Below are positions 8,060 to 18,721 of a stretch of DNA of 64,000 bases, one piece after another. The translations under genes and the position numbers were made by a program. Source of the DNA: Micromonospora peucetia (GTDB taxonomy: Bacteria; Actinomycetota; Actinomycetes; Mycobacteriales; Micromonosporaceae); the NCBI RefSeq assembly GCF_900091625.1, contig NZ_FMIC01000002.1, forward strand, positions 5,518,001-5,582,000, given 5' to 3'. The notes under the pieces are model-generated. The model did no database searches. It saw nothing but the letters and a program-made list of their open reading frames with translations, and had not been told where the DNA came from. The first letter of the stretch is position 1. Each line of letters begins with the position of its first letter.

Positions 8060-8653
8060 ATGCGGCGGTACGTACTGACCGGCGCGCCCGGGGCGGGCAA
8101 GACGACGCTCGCCGACGCGCTGCACCGTCGGGGATGGCTGGTCGTCAGCGAGGCGGCAACCGACGTCATCGCGGCGGAGCAGGCACGCGGCGTCACCGAA
8201 CCATGGTGCGCGGCGGCCTTCGTCGACACGGTGGCGCGGCTCCAACGGGAGCGCCGGGAGGTGCCCGGGCCGCCCGGGTCCGTGCAGATCCACGACCGGT
8301 CGCCCCTGTGCACGCTGGCCCTCGCGCGGTATCTGGGCCGCCCGCCGGGGCGCGTGCTCAACGACGAGATCGAGCGCGTGCTCCGGGAGGGCGCCTACCA
8401 GCGGCAGGTGTTCATGGTCCAGCCGCTGGGCTTCGTGACGCCCACCGCCGCCCGTCGGATCAGCTACCGGGACTCGCTGGCGTTCGCCGACGTGCACGAG
8501 CAGGTCTACCGGGCGCACGGCCACGAGCTGATCGTCCTCCCGGCCGCGCCGGTACGAGTCCGGGTCGCGCTGGTGGAGGAGCATTTGCGGCGCCTCGCCG
8601 ACCTGCCGCCCGACGAGGCCGAGGGAGGGCCCGATCCTGCTTACTTGACATAA
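8060..8653 (+). CDS. AAA family ATPase (AAA_28-type P-loop kinase-like)
   Basis: The 197-residue protein opens MRRYVLTGAPGAGKTTLADAL, with Walker A at residues 8-16. The later IHDRSPLCTLALARYLG and the C-terminal RDSLAFADVHEQVYRAHG fit the AAA_28 group of small NTPases related to nucleotide kinases and NadR-like domains. Start ATG 8060 follows GGGGAGAG. It is divergent from the recombinase, and its last codons (TTG ACA TAA) lie inside the dif candidate, so the coding end is shaped by that site. Function is unknown; it might be a nucleotide kinase or a conflict-type NTPase. Confidence 0.82.
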   Translation: MRRYVLTGAPGAGKTTLADALHRRGWLVVSEAATDVIAAEQARGVTEPWCAAAFVDTVARLQRERREVPGPPGSVQIHDRSPLCTLALARYLGRPPGRVLNDEIERVLREGAYQRQVFMVQPLGFVTPTAARRISYRDSLAFADVHEQVYRAHGHELIVLPAAPVRVRVALVEEHLRRLADLPPDEAEGGPDPAYLT

Positions 8654-8670
8654 TGTGCATTATCGAATCT
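8643..8670 (-). other. Candidate chromosomal dif site (XerCD target)
   Basis: Read on the minus strand: AGATTCGATAA (8670-8660), spacer TGCACA (8659-8654), TTATGTCAAGT (8653-8643). The right arm TTATGTCAAGT and the block CGATAAT before it match the actinobacterial dif consensus as I remember it in about 23 of 28 positions, including the full XerD-side arm. It overlaps the stop codon of the ATPase gene and lies about 50 bases from the convergent uvrA paralogue. Dif marks the terminus, where chromosome dimers are resolved. Confidence 0.8.
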
Positions 8671-8722
8671 GGCGGGTCGGGCCAGGAACCCCTTCTCACG
8701 GGCGTGCGCGAAGGCCTCCCGG

Positions 8723-11110
<2,388 letters not shown>

Positions 11111-11258
11111 CCTGTCTCCATCTGTCGGGCCGCTTCGCGATCTGGTGTCGGCGTCGCCTGGCTCGGTCTCACCGGCGTCGAGCGTTTCTGGTTCGTCGGC
11201 GCGGTCGTGGCACCGGGCGCGGTGCCACGACCGGAGGCATCTGTGCGGTGGGCTGCGG

Positions 11259-11681
11259 TCAGCGGACGGATGAGCGCAGCTCCTGAAGGCGGATCATGTT
11301 GCCCGCCGGGTCGCGGAAGGCGCAGTCGCGGACCCCGTACGGCTGCTCGGTCGGCTCCTGGACCACCTCGGCGCTGCTGGCCTCCAGCTTCGCGAAGGTG
11401 TCATCGAGGTCGGCGGTGGCCAGGTTGACGCCGAAGAAGCTGCCCTTGGCCATCAGTTCGGAGATGGTGCGGCGCTCGTCGTCGGTGAGGCCGGGGATGG
11501 CGGCCGGCGGGTGCAGGACGATGGCGGTGTCGGGCTGGTCGGCGGGGCCGACCGTGATCCAGCGCATCCCCTCGTATCCGACGTCGTTGCGGACCTCGAA
11601 GCCGAGGGTGTCGCGGTAGAAGGCCAGGGAGGCGTCCGGGTCGTTGTGCGGGAGGAAGCTGGAGTGAATGGTGATGTTCAT
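11259..11681 (-). CDS. VOC (glyoxalase/bleomycin resistance) family protein
   Basis: The 140-residue product starts MNITIHSSFLPHNDPDASLAFYRDTLGF, a typical first beta-alpha-beta unit of a VOC module, and ends VRDCAFRDPAGNMIRLQE with the second-module metal Glu. The family includes glyoxalase I, extradiol dioxygenases and drug-binding proteins; function here is open. The gene directly follows the AraC regulator, whose stop is five bases upstream, so the two form an operon and the regulator probably controls a stress linked to this protein. A GTG three codons earlier is a less likely start. Confidence 0.85.
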   Translation of the reverse strand: MNITIHSSFLPHNDPDASLAFYRDTLGFEVRNDVGYEGMRWITVGPADQPDTAIVLHPPAAIPGLTDDERRTISELMAKGSFFGVNLATADLDDTFAKLEASSAEVVQEPTEQPYGVRDCAFRDPAGNMIRLQELRSSVR

Positions 11682-11686
11682 GGCAG

Positions 11687-12136
11687 TCACGCTAGGTGCG
11701 GCGCGGGCGCCGGCGCTTCTTGATTCCTGATCGGTCTGGTGACCTGTTTCGCCACGCAGGACGGCATTCCCACGGTCGCACGCGTCTCTTGGCGCCGGTA
11801 GACGCTGGGCGGTACGCCGACCAGTTCGGTGAAGCGGGTGCTGAAGGTGCCCAGTGACGAGCAGCCGACCGTGAAGCAGATTTCGGTGACGCTGAGGTCG
11901 CCACGGCGCAGCAGGGCCATTGCCCGTTCGATGCGCCGGGTCATCAGGTAGCTGTACGGCGACTCACCGTAGGCGGCCCGGAACTGACGGCTGAGGTGTC
12001 CGGCCGACATGTGCGCGCTGCGGGCGAGCGCCTCGACGTCCAGCGGCTGCGCGTACTCCCGGTCGATCCGGTCGCGGACGCGGCGCAGCCGCGCGAGGTC
12101 ACGCAGGTGCTGTTCCGAGGCGGGTCTGCTGGTCAC
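11687..12136 (-). CDS. AraC-family transcriptional regulator, short form
   Basis: The product (149 residues from GTG 12136) consists almost wholly of the two helix-turn-helix motifs of AraC/XylS: LDVEALARSAHMSAGHLSRQFRAAYGE and LSVTEICFTVGCSSLGTFSTRFTELVGVPPSVYRR. No ligand-binding domain is present, so it may respond to dosage or a partner, as with MarA/SoxS-like forms. It is the first gene of a two-gene unit with the VOC protein. The long frame running through it and upstream is antisense to the next gene and was ignored. Confidence 0.86.
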   Translation of the reverse strand: MTSRPASEQHLRDLARLRRVRDRIDREYAQPLDVEALARSAHMSAGHLSRQFRAAYGESPYSYLMTRRIERAMALLRRGDLSVTEICFTVGCSSLGTFSTRFTELVGVPPSVYRRQETRATVGMPSCVAKQVTRPIRNQEAPAPAPHLA

Positions 12137-12249
12137 ATGCGGAATCGTACGTCGCGCCGGGGGCACCCGGCGGCGTTGCTCATGCGTGCGGGCGTGCCTG
12201 ATGCTTCCGCCGGGTGCGGGAGCCCGGTCTCCCCCACCCGGCGTGGTGT

Positions 12250-14916
12250 TCAGGCCGTGTCGAGTGCGTGGCGCAGGCGTCGGGCCTCGGTGCCGAGGCG
12301 GCTGGTCCCGCCCCGGGCGGCGAGCTCGTCCAGACCGGGCACCTCGATCCGGGTGCCGGTCGTGCTGGCCGTCTCCGCCGCCAGGCTCAGCAGGTCGGGC
12401 AGGCCGCGCGGGGGTGTGGGCGTGGCGAGTATCGCCGGCAGTGCGGCGGCGGTCAGCCGCCACACGGTCAGCGGCGCTCCGGCCAGGGCGGCGTCGCGTA
12501 GTGGTTCGAGTGCCCTGGTCAGCTTCACCAGTTGTCCGGCGATCAGCCGGCCGAGTTGCTCGCCTGTCCCGGTGGCGTCGAGTTGTCCGGCTCCGGCGAG
12601 CCCGAGCAGGGCGTCGAGGGTGGCGACCCGGTCGGCGCCGTGGCGTGCCCCGAGGCCGTAGGCCAGTGCGAGGTCGAGGGCCACGCCGCCGGGGCCGCTG
12701 CTCTCGGCGAGCAGTGGCAGCACGGCGGTGCCGTCGCGCTGGTCCATGTCCGCGGTGGCGGCCACGATGGGCAGGGTGTACGCGGCGATCACGCCTCGGT
12801 GCCCGGGCAGGATCGACGGCCAGAGGTGTGCCCAACCGGAGTGTTCGTCGCCCCCGAGGGGTGCCGGATCGGCGGTCAGCAGGCCGTACCGGTCGTCGTG
12901 TCCGTCGGGTGGGCGCAGCTCGACGAGAATGCGCCTGGGTGGCAGTTGGTCGTGTTCCCAGTCGTAGCTGCCCTTGCGGGACCGCCGGGTGACGGTGGTG
13001 GCGCGCATGACGGGTTGTGGCAGTCCGCCGGTGCGAAGCCAGGTGGCGAGCCGCTCCCCCGCCGGTGTGCCCAGTGCCGTGGCTTTGCCGGCGACTGCCT
13101 CGTCGGTGTCGGCGGGTAGCCGCAGCAGTGCCTGGGTGAGGTCCCAGTGCCAGGGTGTGCGGTCGCCGAGCGCCGCGAGCCGTTCCAGCAGGGTGAGCGG
13201 GTCGAGCAGGCCGTTGGCCGAGGTGGGGGTGGCGAGCAGGCCGGGGTGTCCGGGTTCGTTGGCGTGGGCGCCGATCTCGAGGAGGCGGGCCCGCAGTAGC
13301 CGGTGTGGTGCGGGCATCCGGGGGTTGGTGGCGATCAGTTCCGGCTGCGGTGTCGTCCGGTCGGTGCGGCGTACGGCGGCGAGCAGTGCCTCCCACCGGC
13401 TGCGTCGTCGGGCCTGCTGGTCGGTGGCTGCGGCGGTGGTGAGCACGTCGACGACCACCTCGCAGAGGCAGAGGGGGTCGTAGCGGTGTTCGTTGCCCCA
13501 GGACCAGTGTCGGCGTTCGATGACGGGGGTGAGGGCGGTGTGCACCCGGGTGCTGTCGGTCGTGGTGAGCCGGACGAGTCCGTCGAGGATGCGGTCCAGG
13601 GGTGCGCCCTGTGACTGGGTGCCGAGCAGGGCGGCGACCTCTTCGGCGAGTTCGTCGACGTCGGTGATGGGGGTGGGTGCCGGTGCGGGTGGTGCGGGTG
13701 GGGGCAGGTCGTCGGCGCGTGGTCGGGCGAACGCCCGGCCGGTGCCGGTTGCCGTGGGGTCGTGTCCGTGGCGGGTGGCCAGGGTGTTGGCGCGGTCGCG
13801 CAGCTCGACGGCGGGGTGTTCGGCGGCGACGGCGATGACTTCGGCGATCTGGGTGGCGCGGTCGCGGTGTTGGCGGGCCAGCCGGTCGAGCCAGCTGAGC
13901 TGGGCCTTCACGAGTGTTTTGTCTGGTCGTAGCAGCACGTCCCGGGAGGTGTCGAGAACGGCGTCGATTTCGAGGTCGGGTAGTTGTCGTAGTGCCTTCT
14001 GCGCCATGGTGGCGGTCGGGGCTGGTGCGTCGGTGAGCAGGCGGAGGTAGTCGGTGGCGCGGGTGGCGACCTCGGCGGTGGTGGGTTCGAGCTCGGTGAG
14101 CAGGATGGTGAAGGCGCGCAGGGCCACCGCCCGGTCGCCGCGCAGCAGTCGGCCGATCGCACCGTCGATCAGGGTCTTGCGGTCGATGGAGCCCTCGGTG
14201 GCGAGCCGGGCCAGCGCGGTCGGCAGGACGTGCCGTTGTCGTTCGTCCCCGGTCGTGGTGACCTCGTCGAACATCATCCGGGAGCCGAGGCCGTCCACCT
14301 CGAACAGTCGGGGCAGCATGGCGGTGAGGAACGGGTCGGCGCGTAGCCGCTCGATCAGGGGTGTCGACTGGTTGGCGCGTCGGTCCGGCTGTTCCACCGA
14401 GTTCAGCCACAGCTCGACGAACCGGTCGTTGGTTGGTGGCGCGGTTTCCGTGACACGCAGCAGTGCGGCGAGGAACCGCCAGCGCTCGACCCAGGTCTGC
14501 TGGTTGGCTTTCGCGGCCAGCCGGTGGGCCAGGTCGCCGAGCCAGGTGATGCCGCGTTCCTCGGCGACCTGTGACACCAGGGTGGCGGCGCGTTCACCGT
14601 AGGGGTTGATCGTGTTGCGGGTGAGGATCGTCGCGGCCTGTGCGGCGGTGGGTAGGCAGCCGACCACGGCGGCTGCCAGGGCGGTGCTGGAGCCGGCGGT
14701 CCACCAGGTGGCTTGTTGCCGCTGCTTGAACCAGGTCGTCAGGTCGCCGCCGATTTCCCGGCGGCGCTGCTCGGGCAGCTCGGCCAGGGCCGCCGCGACC
14801 TGGTTGGCGAGGCCGCTCTGGACGAGGTCGAGCAGGTCACTGGTGCCGCCGGCGGCCAGTTCCCGACGGCGCCGTAGGGTGCTCTTCATCAGCAGTGTCT
14901 GCTGCGCCCGGCTCAC
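12250..14916 (-). CDS. Large DUF6493-like helical-repeat protein paired with a SWIM zinc-finger protein
   Basis: This 888-residue soluble protein shows no catalytic motif. It is alpha-helical and leucine/alanine-rich with HEAT-like spacing (for example ALRAFTILLTELEP, AQKALRQLPDLEIDAVLDTS), a Pro-rich linker near 420-440 and a C-terminal half with VVDVLTTAAATDQ and LRPPDGHDDRYGLL. I recognise it as resembling the DUF6493 family that accompanies SWIM-domain genes. GTG 14916 is chosen because it overlaps the upstream stop as GTGA with GAGGAG before it, a classic coupled start. The partner's nucleic-acid-binding motif suggests a joint role as scaffold and binder. No MoxR or VWA gene, often linked to SWIM genes elsewhere, is nearby. 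Confidence 0.72.
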   Translation of the reverse strand: MSRAQQTLLMKSTLRRRRELAAGGTSDLLDLVQSGLANQVAAALAELPEQRRREIGGDLTTWFKQRQQATWWTAGSSTALAAAVVGCLPTAAQAATILTRNTINPYGERAATLVSQVAEERGITWLGDLAHRLAAKANQQTWVERWRFLAALLRVTETAPPTNDRFVELWLNSVEQPDRRANQSTPLIERLRADPFLTAMLPRLFEVDGLGSRMMFDEVTTTGDERQRHVLPTALARLATEGSIDRKTLIDGAIGRLLRGDRAVALRAFTILLTELEPTTAEVATRATDYLRLLTDAPAPTATMAQKALRQLPDLEIDAVLDTSRDVLLRPDKTLVKAQLSWLDRLARQHRDRATQIAEVIAVAAEHPAVELRDRANTLATRHGHDPTATGTGRAFARPRADDLPPPAPPAPAPTPITDVDELAEEVAALLGTQSQGAPLDRILDGLVRLTTTDSTRVHTALTPVIERRHWSWGNEHRYDPLCLCEVVVDVLTTAAATDQQARRRSRWEALLAAVRRTDRTTPQPELIATNPRMPAPHRLLRARLLEIGAHANEPGHPGLLATPTSANGLLDPLTLLERLAALGDRTPWHWDLTQALLRLPADTDEAVAGKATALGTPAGERLATWLRTGGLPQPVMRATTVTRRSRKGSYDWEHDQLPPRRILVELRPPDGHDDRYGLLTADPAPLGGDEHSGWAHLWPSILPGHRGVIAAYTLPIVAATADMDQRDGTAVLPLLAESSGPGGVALDLALAYGLGARHGADRVATLDALLGLAGAGQLDATGTGEQLGRLIAGQLVKLTRALEPLRDAALAGAPLTVWRLTAAALPAILATPTPPRGLPDLLSLAAETASTTGTRIEVPGLDELAARGGTSRLGTEARRLRHALDTA

Positions 14917-16250
14917 ACCCGCTCCTCGGCCCGCTCGACGGTCAGCATCCGGGTGGCCAGGGCGTGCCGGCACGGCCCCCGTTGACCGCGGTGCTTGGCC
15001 CACCAGGGGCAGGTGCAGGTGAGGTTGCCGTCGGGCAGTTGGCGGGCCCGGTAGACCTGGTCGCCGCTGCGGATCGTGGCGGTCGTTCCGTCGAGTTCGA
15101 CGGCTCCGGTGTCGAGGAGTGCGCGGGCGCCGACCAGGCGGGGGTTGTCGCGTTCGGCGCGGCCCGCGTCGTAGGGCATGACGCGGTGGAAGTATGCGGC
15201 CTCGGAGACGTCGTATCCGACGCGGCCGGCGGTGCCGAGCTGGGCGAGTGCGGCGCGGACCCGGGCCGGGTCGATGCCGGTGTCGCTCGCCAGCCGGTCC
15301 ACGTCGATGGTGGGGTCCCAGGAGAGTACGGCGGTGACGAGGTTGGCGTCGTCGACCACGTCGTCGCCGGCGAGTGCGGTGAGTGCGGCGCCTTCGCCGG
15401 AGAATCCGCGGTACGGCTCGGGTGAGAGGGTGAGGGAGAGTCGCAGCGCGCCGGTGTCGAGTTCCCAGGTGCTCGGTACGGGTGCTGAGCCGGCGGCGAC
15501 GGTCGGTCCGTACACCCGCAGGGTCTGGGCGAAGCGGAGCATGCCGCGCAGGGCGGTCAGGCGGCTCGCTCCGGCGAGGCAGACGGCGCCGGGGACGGGC
15601 CGGGAGGTCAGTCGCAGCGACTTTCCGGCCGGCACCGCCCAGAGCACGGACCGGTCGCTGGTGGTGGGCAGTCGGCGCAGGAACGTCGCGGCCTCGGTGG
15701 CGGGGATCTCGGCTCGGGGTTCGAACGCGGCGGCCAGGATCTGGACCTCGGCGAAGCCGCGTAGCCAGCGCACCGGGAGGGGGACCTTCTTTTCCACGAC
15801 CGGGCCGTCCATGGTGGAGACGGTCAGGTCGTCGGGGCCGACGGACAGGTGCAGGGGGTCGAGGCCGCCGACGCGGGCCAGTGCCTCCCGGAGTGGGTTG
15901 TTGACGTCGACGTTGGTGGTGCCGTGCTCGACCACGTCGCCGTCGATGCCGGCGGGCAGGGTGTCGAGGCGGGCGTAGACGCCGCAGCAGCCGGAGAAGG
16001 ATTCGAACCGGAGCCGGTCGCGGCTGCCGGTGACGACGGGGTCGAGGCTGGCCGGGCTGACCGGCCGGTGGTAGCGGGTCCGGGCCACCTCGGCGACGGC
16101 CAGTAGGCCGACGGCTGCGGCCTGCGGGGTGGTGAGGAACCCGGTGAAGAAGCGGGGGTTCGGGGTGGGGCCGCCGCTGGTCTGCAGGGCGAGTCCGCCC
16201 TGGCCGAGGGCGGAGGATCCGAGATACCGGTACGTCTGGACTGCGCTCAC
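14913..16250 (-). CDS. SWIM zinc-finger protein
   Basis: The 445-residue protein ends with a clear SWIM finger, LTCTCPWWAKHRGQRGPCRHALA: Cys-x-Cys, then Cys-x-His, a small zinc module that binds DNA or protein. The preceding 370 residues form a conserved but uncharacterised region (LGSSALGQGGLALQTSGG at the N-terminus, and FESFSGCCGVYARLD near 110-125). Start GTG 16250. It overlaps the DUF6493-like gene by four bases, so the two are translated together and likely work as a complex. A strong hairpin just upstream isolates the pair from the SDR operon, so it has its own promoter. Confidence 0.82.
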   Translation of the reverse strand: MSAVQTYRYLGSSALGQGGLALQTSGGPTPNPRFFTGFLTTPQAAAVGLLAVAEVARTRYHRPVSPASLDPVVTGSRDRLRFESFSGCCGVYARLDTLPAGIDGDVVEHGTTNVDVNNPLREALARVGGLDPLHLSVGPDDLTVSTMDGPVVEKKVPLPVRWLRGFAEVQILAAAFEPRAEIPATEAATFLRRLPTTSDRSVLWAVPAGKSLRLTSRPVPGAVCLAGASRLTALRGMLRFAQTLRVYGPTVAAGSAPVPSTWELDTGALRLSLTLSPEPYRGFSGEGAALTALAGDDVVDDANLVTAVLSWDPTIDVDRLASDTGIDPARVRAALAQLGTAGRVGYDVSEAAYFHRVMPYDAGRAERDNPRLVGARALLDTGAVELDGTTATIRSGDQVYRARQLPDGNLTCTCPWWAKHRGQRGPCRHALATRMLTVERAEERV

Positions 16251-16289
16251 GTTCGCGGACAGTAGAGGACGCCTGCGACAGGAACCAGC

Positions 16290-16313
16290 GGCGCGGTCGT
16301 CGCCGACCGCGCC
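16290..16313. terminator. Hairpin between the SDR gene and the SWIM operon
   Basis: GGCGCGGTCG (16290-16299) and CGACCGCGCC (16304-16313) pair perfectly over 10 bp around a four-base loop. It lies after the SDR stop on the minus strand and 40 bases before the SWIM start, suiting termination of the SDR transcript. Confidence 0.6.
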
Positions 16314-16359
16314 GGTGGGATTCTGATCTGGTCCAGGGTTTCCGGGGCTGGGTGGCGGG

Positions 16360-17088
16360 TCAGAGGCCGCCGGCGACGCGCAGGATGGTGCCGGTGGTGT
16401 AGGTGGCGTCGGGGCCGAGCAGCCAGGCGATGGCTCCGGCGACCTCGTCGGGTTCGCCGGGGCGGCCCAGCGGGATGCGGGCGGCGGCCTGCTCGGGTCG
16501 GTCGGGTTGACCGGACAGGGCGTGGATTTCGGTGCGGATGATGCCGGGGGCGACGGCGTTGACGCGGATGCCTCGGGGGGCGAGTTCCTTGGCGAGGCCG
16601 ATGGTCAGGGCGTCGGTGGCGGCTTTGACGGCGGCGTAGTGGACGTACTCGCCGGGGCTGCCGAGGGTGGCGGCGACGGAGGAGACGTTGACGATGGCGG
16701 CGTCGGCGACCATCCGGCGGGCGGCCTGCTGGGCGCAGAGGACGTAGCCGATGAGGTTGACGTCGACGACGTCGCGCAGGTCGGTGGGGTCGAGGTCGAC
16801 GAAGGCGCCGATGGGGCTGGTGATGCCGGCGTTGTTGACCAGGCCGGTGATCGGGCCGAGGTCGGCGGCGGCGTCGAAGAGGGCGGTGACGTGGTCGGGG
16901 TCGCGGGTGTCGGCGGGGACGGCGAGGCCGCGTACGCCGGTGGCTTCGATGTCGGCGAGCACGGCGGTGGCGGCGGTGTGGTCGCGGCGGTAACTGAAGG
17001 CGACGTGGTGCCCGGCGTGGGCGAGGCGGCGGGCGGTGGCCGCGCCGATGCCGCGGCTGCCGCCGGTGATGACGGTGACCGGTTTCAT
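16360..17088 (-). CDS. Short-chain dehydrogenase/reductase (3-oxoacyl-ACP reductase type)
   Basis: The 242-residue SDR has the NADP-binding TGGSRGIGAATARRL (from residue 8), NNAGI, the catalytic serine in VNVSSVAATLGSPG and Tyr-x-x-x-Lys in YVHYAAVKAA, and the RGIRVNAVAPG strand. It ends TTGTILRVAGGL, typical of FabG-like classical SDRs. GGAGAAG precedes the ATG. It probably reduces a 3-keto group, but acyl-ACP cannot be told from sugar or secondary-metabolite substrates. It follows the HTH/PH-like pair after 68 bases on the same strand and may share their transcript. Confidence 0.9.
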   Translation of the reverse strand: MKPVTVITGGSRGIGAATARRLAHAGHHVAFSYRRDHTAATAVLADIEATGVRGLAVPADTRDPDHVTALFDAAADLGPITGLVNNAGITSPIGAFVDLDPTDLRDVVDVNLIGYVLCAQQAARRMVADAAIVNVSSVAATLGSPGEYVHYAAVKAATDALTIGLAKELAPRGIRVNAVAPGIIRTEIHALSGQPDRPEQAAARIPLGRPGEPDEVAGAIAWLLGPDATYTTGTILRVAGGL

Positions 17089-17156
17089 GGGCTTGTTCTT
17101 CTCCTGCTGTCTGACGGGCGACGTCACCGGGCGGCGCGTCGTGGGGTTGGTGGCGC

Positions 17157-17510
17157 TCAGGTGGCGTGGCGGATGGCGGCGGCGATGGTGGGTGCGGTGG
17201 GGTCGGACAGCAGGATCTCGTCGTAGCCGGTGGCGGTGCGGTCGACGGTGAGGTGCAGGCCGGGTTGGCCGGCGCGGGCGGACACGAGTTGTCGGGGTCC
17301 ACCGAAGATGCCCCAGGTGCCGATCTTGACGAAGCCGGAGACGGTGAGGCCGCTGCGGGCGCCGCGGGCCAGGCGCAGCGGTTCGGCGACGGTGGTGACG
17401 TCCCGGACGGCGGTCAGGGGCACGGTCAGTTGTTGTCGCCTGGTCCACATCCGTTCGGCGGCGGTGAAGCGGATGTGGAGGTGGCCGGGTGTGAGGGTGG
17501 TGGTGGCCAT
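17157..17510 (-). CDS. Small PH-like protein of unknown function
   Basis: The 117-residue protein begins LTPGHLHIRFTAAERMWTRRQQLTVPL and runs through VSGFVKIGTWGIFGGPRQLV to TGYDEILLSDPTAPTIAAAI. This beta-rich pattern resembles small bacterial PH-like proteins seen in actinobacteria: strand, AVRDVTTV turn, KIGTW core, ARAGQPGLHLTVD hairpin, C-terminal helix. It has no membrane helix or catalytic signature. Its ATG shares one base with the stop of the upstream regulator (TGATG), so it is translationally coupled and likely tied to the regulator's function. Confidence 0.75.
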   Translation of the reverse strand: MATTTLTPGHLHIRFTAAERMWTRRQQLTVPLTAVRDVTTVAEPLRLARGARSGLTVSGFVKIGTWGIFGGPRQLVSARAGQPGLHLTVDRTATGYDEILLSDPTAPTIAAAIRHAT

Positions 17511-18088
17511 CAGGTGGGTCCTTTCGTGGTGTCCGGGTCGTGGGTGTGGGGTGGGTCGACCGGCAGTAGGACGGTGGCGAGTAGCCGGGGCGTCCGGTCG
17601 GCGGTCGGTTCGTGGCGTACGAGTGGGAGCAGGAGTGCGCTGAGGTCCTGGCCGAGTCGGGCCAGTTCGGCGTCGCTGAGGTGCAGCACGAGTTGCTGGT
17701 AGCCGACGCCGTCGGCGGCGTAGTCGATGTGCTCGCGGTCGAGGTAGCGGGTGAACTCCGACAGCAGGCTCGACACGAAGGCGGTGAACCAGCGGGTGTG
17801 GTCGTCGCGGGTGGCGGCGGCGAGGGCGGTGGCGTCGGGTGTGATGCCCCCGTCGGGCAGCGCGTAGACGCGTTCGGTGGCGCCACCGACGCGTCGTTCC
17901 TCGGCGATCTCGATCAGGCCGGCCCGGACCAGGGTGGCCAGGTGCCGGTAGAGGGTCGCCTGGGGGACGTCGGGCAGGGCGGCGGCGAGGTCGCGGGTGG
18001 TGCGGCGGGCGCCGGCGACGGCGCGCAGGATCCGGATCCGTACCGGGTGCAGGGCCAGGTCGGACCATCGGTTGGGCGAGGTGTCCAC
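17510..18088 (-). CDS. ArsR-like winged-helix regulator
   Basis: From GTG 18088 the product has 192 residues. The N-terminal half is a winged helix (LALHPVRIRILRAVAGARRTTRDLAAALPDVPQATLYRHLATLVRAGLIEIAEER, with the TERVYALPDGG wing), of the HTH_20/ArsR-like type. The C-terminal half is helical (TRYLDREHIDYAADGVGYQQLVLHLSDAEL) and may bind a ligand or dimerise. It leads an operon with the PH-like protein and perhaps the SDR. The AT-rich stretch upstream (TATCA-N10-TGATA at about 18103-18122) is a possible autoregulatory operator. The divergent peroxiredoxin starts 100 bases away. Confidence 0.82.
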   Translation of the reverse strand: MDTSPNRWSDLALHPVRIRILRAVAGARRTTRDLAAALPDVPQATLYRHLATLVRAGLIEIAEERRVGGATERVYALPDGGITPDATALAAATRDDHTRWFTAFVSSLLSEFTRYLDREHIDYAADGVGYQQLVLHLSDAELARLGQDLSALLLPLVRHEPTADRTPRLLATVLLPVDPPHTHDPDTTKGPT

Positions 18089-18187
18089 GACCCAGACGTT
18101 ATCATTCTCAATAGTGATAGCGGTAGCGGGAGGCAGGATCGCATACGCTTCGGCGCACTGCGGTGTCGACGGTGGAGGTGCGCGAAA

Positions 18188-18649
18188 GTGGCGGGTGTGG
18201 GTGTCGGGGACGTGGTGCAGGACTTCGAGCTGCCCGACGAGACGGGCACGCCACGGCGGCTGTCGGAGTTCCTGGCCGCCGGGCCGGTGGTGCTGTTCTT
18301 CTATCCGGCGGCGATGACCCGGGGGTGCACGGCGGAGAGCTGCCACTTCCGGGATCTGGCGGCGGAGTTCGCGGCGTTGGGCGCGAGCCGGGTGGGGATC
18401 AGCCGGGACCCGGTGGCGAAGCAGGCGGAGTTCTCCCGGCAGCACGGGTTCGACTATCCGTTGCTGTCGGATGCGGACGCGACGGTGGCGGATCTGTTCG
18501 GGGTGCGGCGGCGGTTGCCGCTGGGCGCGCTGAGTACCCGGCGGATGACCTTCGTGATCGGCACCGACCGACGGGTGCTCGAGGTGGTCCACAGTGAGCT
18601 GAACATGAACGAGCACGCGGACGCGGCGTTGCGGGCGCTGGGGGGTTGA
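18188..18649 (+). CDS. Peroxiredoxin (BCP/AhpC-TSA type)
   Basis: The 153-residue thiol peroxidase carries the BCP-like active site PAAMTRGCTAESCHFRDL: peroxidatic Cys with Thr and a second Cys five residues on as likely resolving residue. DFELPDETGTPRRLSEF is the usual opening and GISRDPVAKQAEFSRQHGFDYPLLSD the next conserved block. It reduces peroxides in the cytoplasm, in this lineage probably with thioredoxin- or mycoredoxin-type donors. Start GTG 18188. It shares a short promoter region with the divergent regulator operon. Confidence 0.9.
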   Translation: MAGVGVGDVVQDFELPDETGTPRRLSEFLAAGPVVLFFYPAAMTRGCTAESCHFRDLAAEFAALGASRVGISRDPVAKQAEFSRQHGFDYPLLSDADATVADLFGVRRRLPLGALSTRRMTFVIGTDRRVLEVVHSELNMNEHADAALRALGG

Positions 18650-18721
18650 TCTTCCGCTTGTCGGGCCGGACTGGTATCAAGGCAGGCGTCTGAACAGGTG
18701 TACGAGGGGAAGAGGTTGCTG

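Noticed and set aside
12137..14410. Minus-strand frame running upstream from the AraC gene through the DUF6493-like gene
   Set aside because: Arg/Pro/Thr-rich antisense-frame sequence; the AraC domain itself begins at about 12136.
15995..16010. GGATTCGAACC, a tRNA T-arm-like motif
   Set aside because: It encodes LRFES inside the SWIM protein gene and no acceptor or anticodon stems can be drawn around it.
18103..18122. Fur/Zur-type box before the ArsR-like regulator
   Set aside because: TATCA-N10-TGATA is AT-rich and symmetrical but matches the known consensus too poorly to name a regulator.
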